This document shows, in pieces, positions 62,592 to 64,000 of a stretch of DNA of 64,000 nt (its first letter is position 1; each line of letters begins with the position of its first letter). The stretch covers positions 41,221 to 105,220 of the forward strand of contig BJOX01000300.1 of the NCBI GenBank assembly GCA_009731375.1. The letters run 5' to 3'. Position numbers and translations under genes: made by a program. The notes beneath the pieces were generated by a model. The model worked only from the letters and a program-made list of their open reading frames with translations, ran no database searches and was not told where the DNA came from. This DNA is from Paulinella micropora. Its lineage: Eukaryota; Cercozoa; Imbricatea; Euglyphida.

Positions 62592-62899
62592 CACTTAGCG
62601 GCAATTCTGAGAAGCGTTTGCCAAGCACTTGCGCACGCGTGAAGCCCGACACACTCAAGAACCTGCATCACCATCGTCATCATCACCATCATCATCATCA
62701 TCACCACCACCACCACCATAGCCTTGAACAAATCGAACGAAAGCCGTCCATCATGTGTAGTGTGTGTATGCTTATATGTGTGTTGTATGTGCGTCTAACC
62801 TTGAGCAGACTGTGCTGATGGTAGCAGTGCGCAGGTCGATCACCGCAGAGGCCACGCCTAACGCATCATCACCATCATCATCATAATCGTCATCATCAT

Positions 62900-62931
<32 letters not shown>

Positions 62932-63092
62932 ATGAAGCCACGCCCAACAACCGAGACCACTACCATACCCAGCTTGACACACACACTCAACACAAACTTG
63001 TGCATTGTATAAGTAACTCTGTCTAGTTCCCACTTCCTATTCCTATTATCTTTGCCCCCCCCCCCCCCCCCCCCCCCCNNNNNNNNNNTATC

Positions 63093-63136
<44 letters not shown>

Positions 63137-63647
63137 TGGTGAGCGCCGTGATGGTGGCAGAGAGGAGAGGGAGGGAAGGAGGGAGGGAGGGAGAGAGAGA
63201 GACAGGATCGATGTTACCGGCGGAGGCAAGTCCAAGGAGCATGCTGCTGAGAGCCGTGGTGGTGGGCGGCGGCGATGCTCGCTTCTCGCCAGCCCCTGTA
63301 TCATCACCACCATCAGCATCAGCATCATCATCATCAGCGTCAGCGTCAGAAATGGCTAGATGCATAGGTAAGTATAGGCAGGGACGTATGTTGACCGTCT
63401 TTGGCGGCTTTGTGAGATGAAGATGGGGAGGAGTCGTCATCGTGCGAGTTCTGTAGAGAGAAAGAGAGAGAGAGATAAATGCAGCCCCCCCCCCCCCCCC
63501 CCCCCCCCCCCTTCNNNNNNNNNNTAGGGTTCGGGTTCGGGTTCGGGTTAGTGCATGCTGCATACGGGTGAGGTGTTGGAGCTGCTGTCCCTATCGCCGT
63601 CGCGGTCGCCGCCCTCGTCACGACCAGAGCCGGCCGAGGAATGCAGC
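61018..63647 (-). CDS. PAS-domain protein gene, nine exons (5' end missing)
   Basis: Minus-strand exons 63647-63566, 63450-63396, 63295-63218, 62857-62800, 62662-62592, 62467-62325, 62224-62155, 61750-61701 and 61362-61018 all have GT-AG borders and join through matching split codons to about 316 residues and a TAA stop. Residues ~1-70 are Ser/Asp/Pro-rich. Residues ~70-187 form a PAS domain: SAVIDLRTATISTVCSRFLS (opening strand and helix), SGFTRAQVLGKRFSELPLSG (helical core), KQGIKLLLNGGSFKMLTRHA, and the closing strands MFLLRDDDNRPYAVLAISTP. The LOV photoactive-cysteine motif (NCRFLQ) is absent at the expected place. AAFSNKDCDFFVKLSEELNP then leads into a Ser/Pro-rich tail ending NSLEWVG. 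PAS domains sense ligands or mediate protein contacts in regulators; a transcription-factor or kinase part could lie upstream beyond the first visible exon. Introns are filled with CATA, TAG, CT, CAT and poly-C. Confidence 0.8.
61363..61700 (-). repeat. intron of the PAS gene: CATA microsatellite
   Basis: Starts GTATGTATG, ends TATGTCAG. Almost entirely CATA with a CGACA patch. Confidence 0.85.
61751..62154 (-). repeat. intron of the PAS gene: GT, GA, poly-G, gap and duplicated exon tail
   Basis: Holds a 10-N gap (61941-61950) after a G run, GT tracts, and a duplicate of the 3' part of exon 62155-62224 at about 62086-62122. A shorter third copy lies at 61951-61967. Confidence 0.8.
62858..63217 (-). 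repeat. intron of the PAS gene: CAT, poly-C, CT and GGGA repeats with gap
   Basis: CAT repeats to 62935, unique DNA, a C run to the gap 63079-63088, CT, then GGGA. Confidence 0.85.
63525..63550. repeat. telomere-like GGGTTC hexamers
   Basis: TAGGGTTCGGGTTCGGGTT then CGGGTTAG directly after the gap 63515-63524, within the first visible intron of the PAS gene. Confidence 0.8.
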
Positions 63648-63673
63648 CTAACACAACACATATACATACATAC

Positions 63674-63690
63674 ATCTCTCTCTCTCTCTC

Positions 63691-63726
<36 letters not shown>

Positions 63727-63885
63727 TCTTTCTCTCACTTGCTCTCTGTCTCTCTGTCTCTCTCTCACTCTCTGTCTCTCTCTCTCGCTCTCTCTCACTC
63801 GCTCTCTGTCTCTCTGTCACTCGCTCTCTGTCTCTCTGTCACTCGCTCTCTGTCTCTCTGTCACTCGCTCCTCTCTCTCTGTCAC

Positions 63886-63961
<76 letters not shown>

Positions 63962-64000
63962 ACTCGCTCTCTGTCTCTCTCTATGTGTCTCTCTCTCTCT
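63674..64000. repeat. CT block with GTCACTCGCTCTCTGTCTCT higher-order unit
   Basis: CT dinucleotides organised into a ~20 bp unit with CACTCGCTC repeated at least six times between 63740 and 63890. Confidence 0.93.

Overview
This is nuclear DNA from a eukaryote. The real genes are split by short GT-AG introns (53 to about 400 bp where I can resolve them). Transposable elements with eukaryotic architecture are present. About 60% of the window is simple-sequence repeat, mainly TATC, CT, TAG/CTA and TTC. I could not identify the species; a microalga or other protist is the best guess. The sequence is a gapped draft scaffold. Many gaps abut long homopolymers, and at least one segment is inverted within a gene.

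Layout. (1) 1-36.4 kb is a sea of microsatellites. It carries at least a dozen copies, on both strands, of a ~500-650 bp interspersed repeat (called R1 here) whose fixed end runs into a TATC tract. Small non-repetitive islands lie in it. Several read as plus-strand exons with splice sites. The best chain, 34779-36394, ends in a stop codon after a coiled coil. Other islands (6478, 11273, 16492, 19129, 29187, 30181, 32335) encode hydrophobic or glycosylated segments. I infer a multi-exon membrane-protein gene, or several, with introns made almost entirely of microsatellite. (2) 36.4-37.8 kb is intergenic and holds a 262 bp MITE-like inverted-repeat element. (3) 37806-55897 is a Ty3/gypsy LTR retrotransposon on the minus strand, with both LTRs, a 4 bp target duplication, PBS, PPT, gag, protease, RT/RNase H and integrase. 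It is decayed. (4) Nested inside its pol gene is an 8.4 kb DNA transposon, 41084-49495. It has 632 bp terminal inverted repeats and two divergent intron-bearing genes, one a DDE-like transposase with a C-terminal SAP domain and the other a Lys/Glu-rich protein I do not recognise. This is the most novel-looking system here. (5) 56.1-58.2 kb has two minus-strand genes: an unknown Cys-containing protein, and a probable extracellular protein with a Ser/Thr/Pro repeat linker. (6) 61.0-63.7 kb holds the 3' part of a minus-strand gene that I resolved into nine phase-compatible exons. It encodes a PAS domain and a Ser/Pro-rich tail, and its introns are again microsatellite.

The long open frames of SIYL, SLSL, RERE, poly-L or poly-S type are translations of microsatellites and are not annotated as genes. 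No rRNA, tRNA, CRISPR array or prokaryotic operon was seen.
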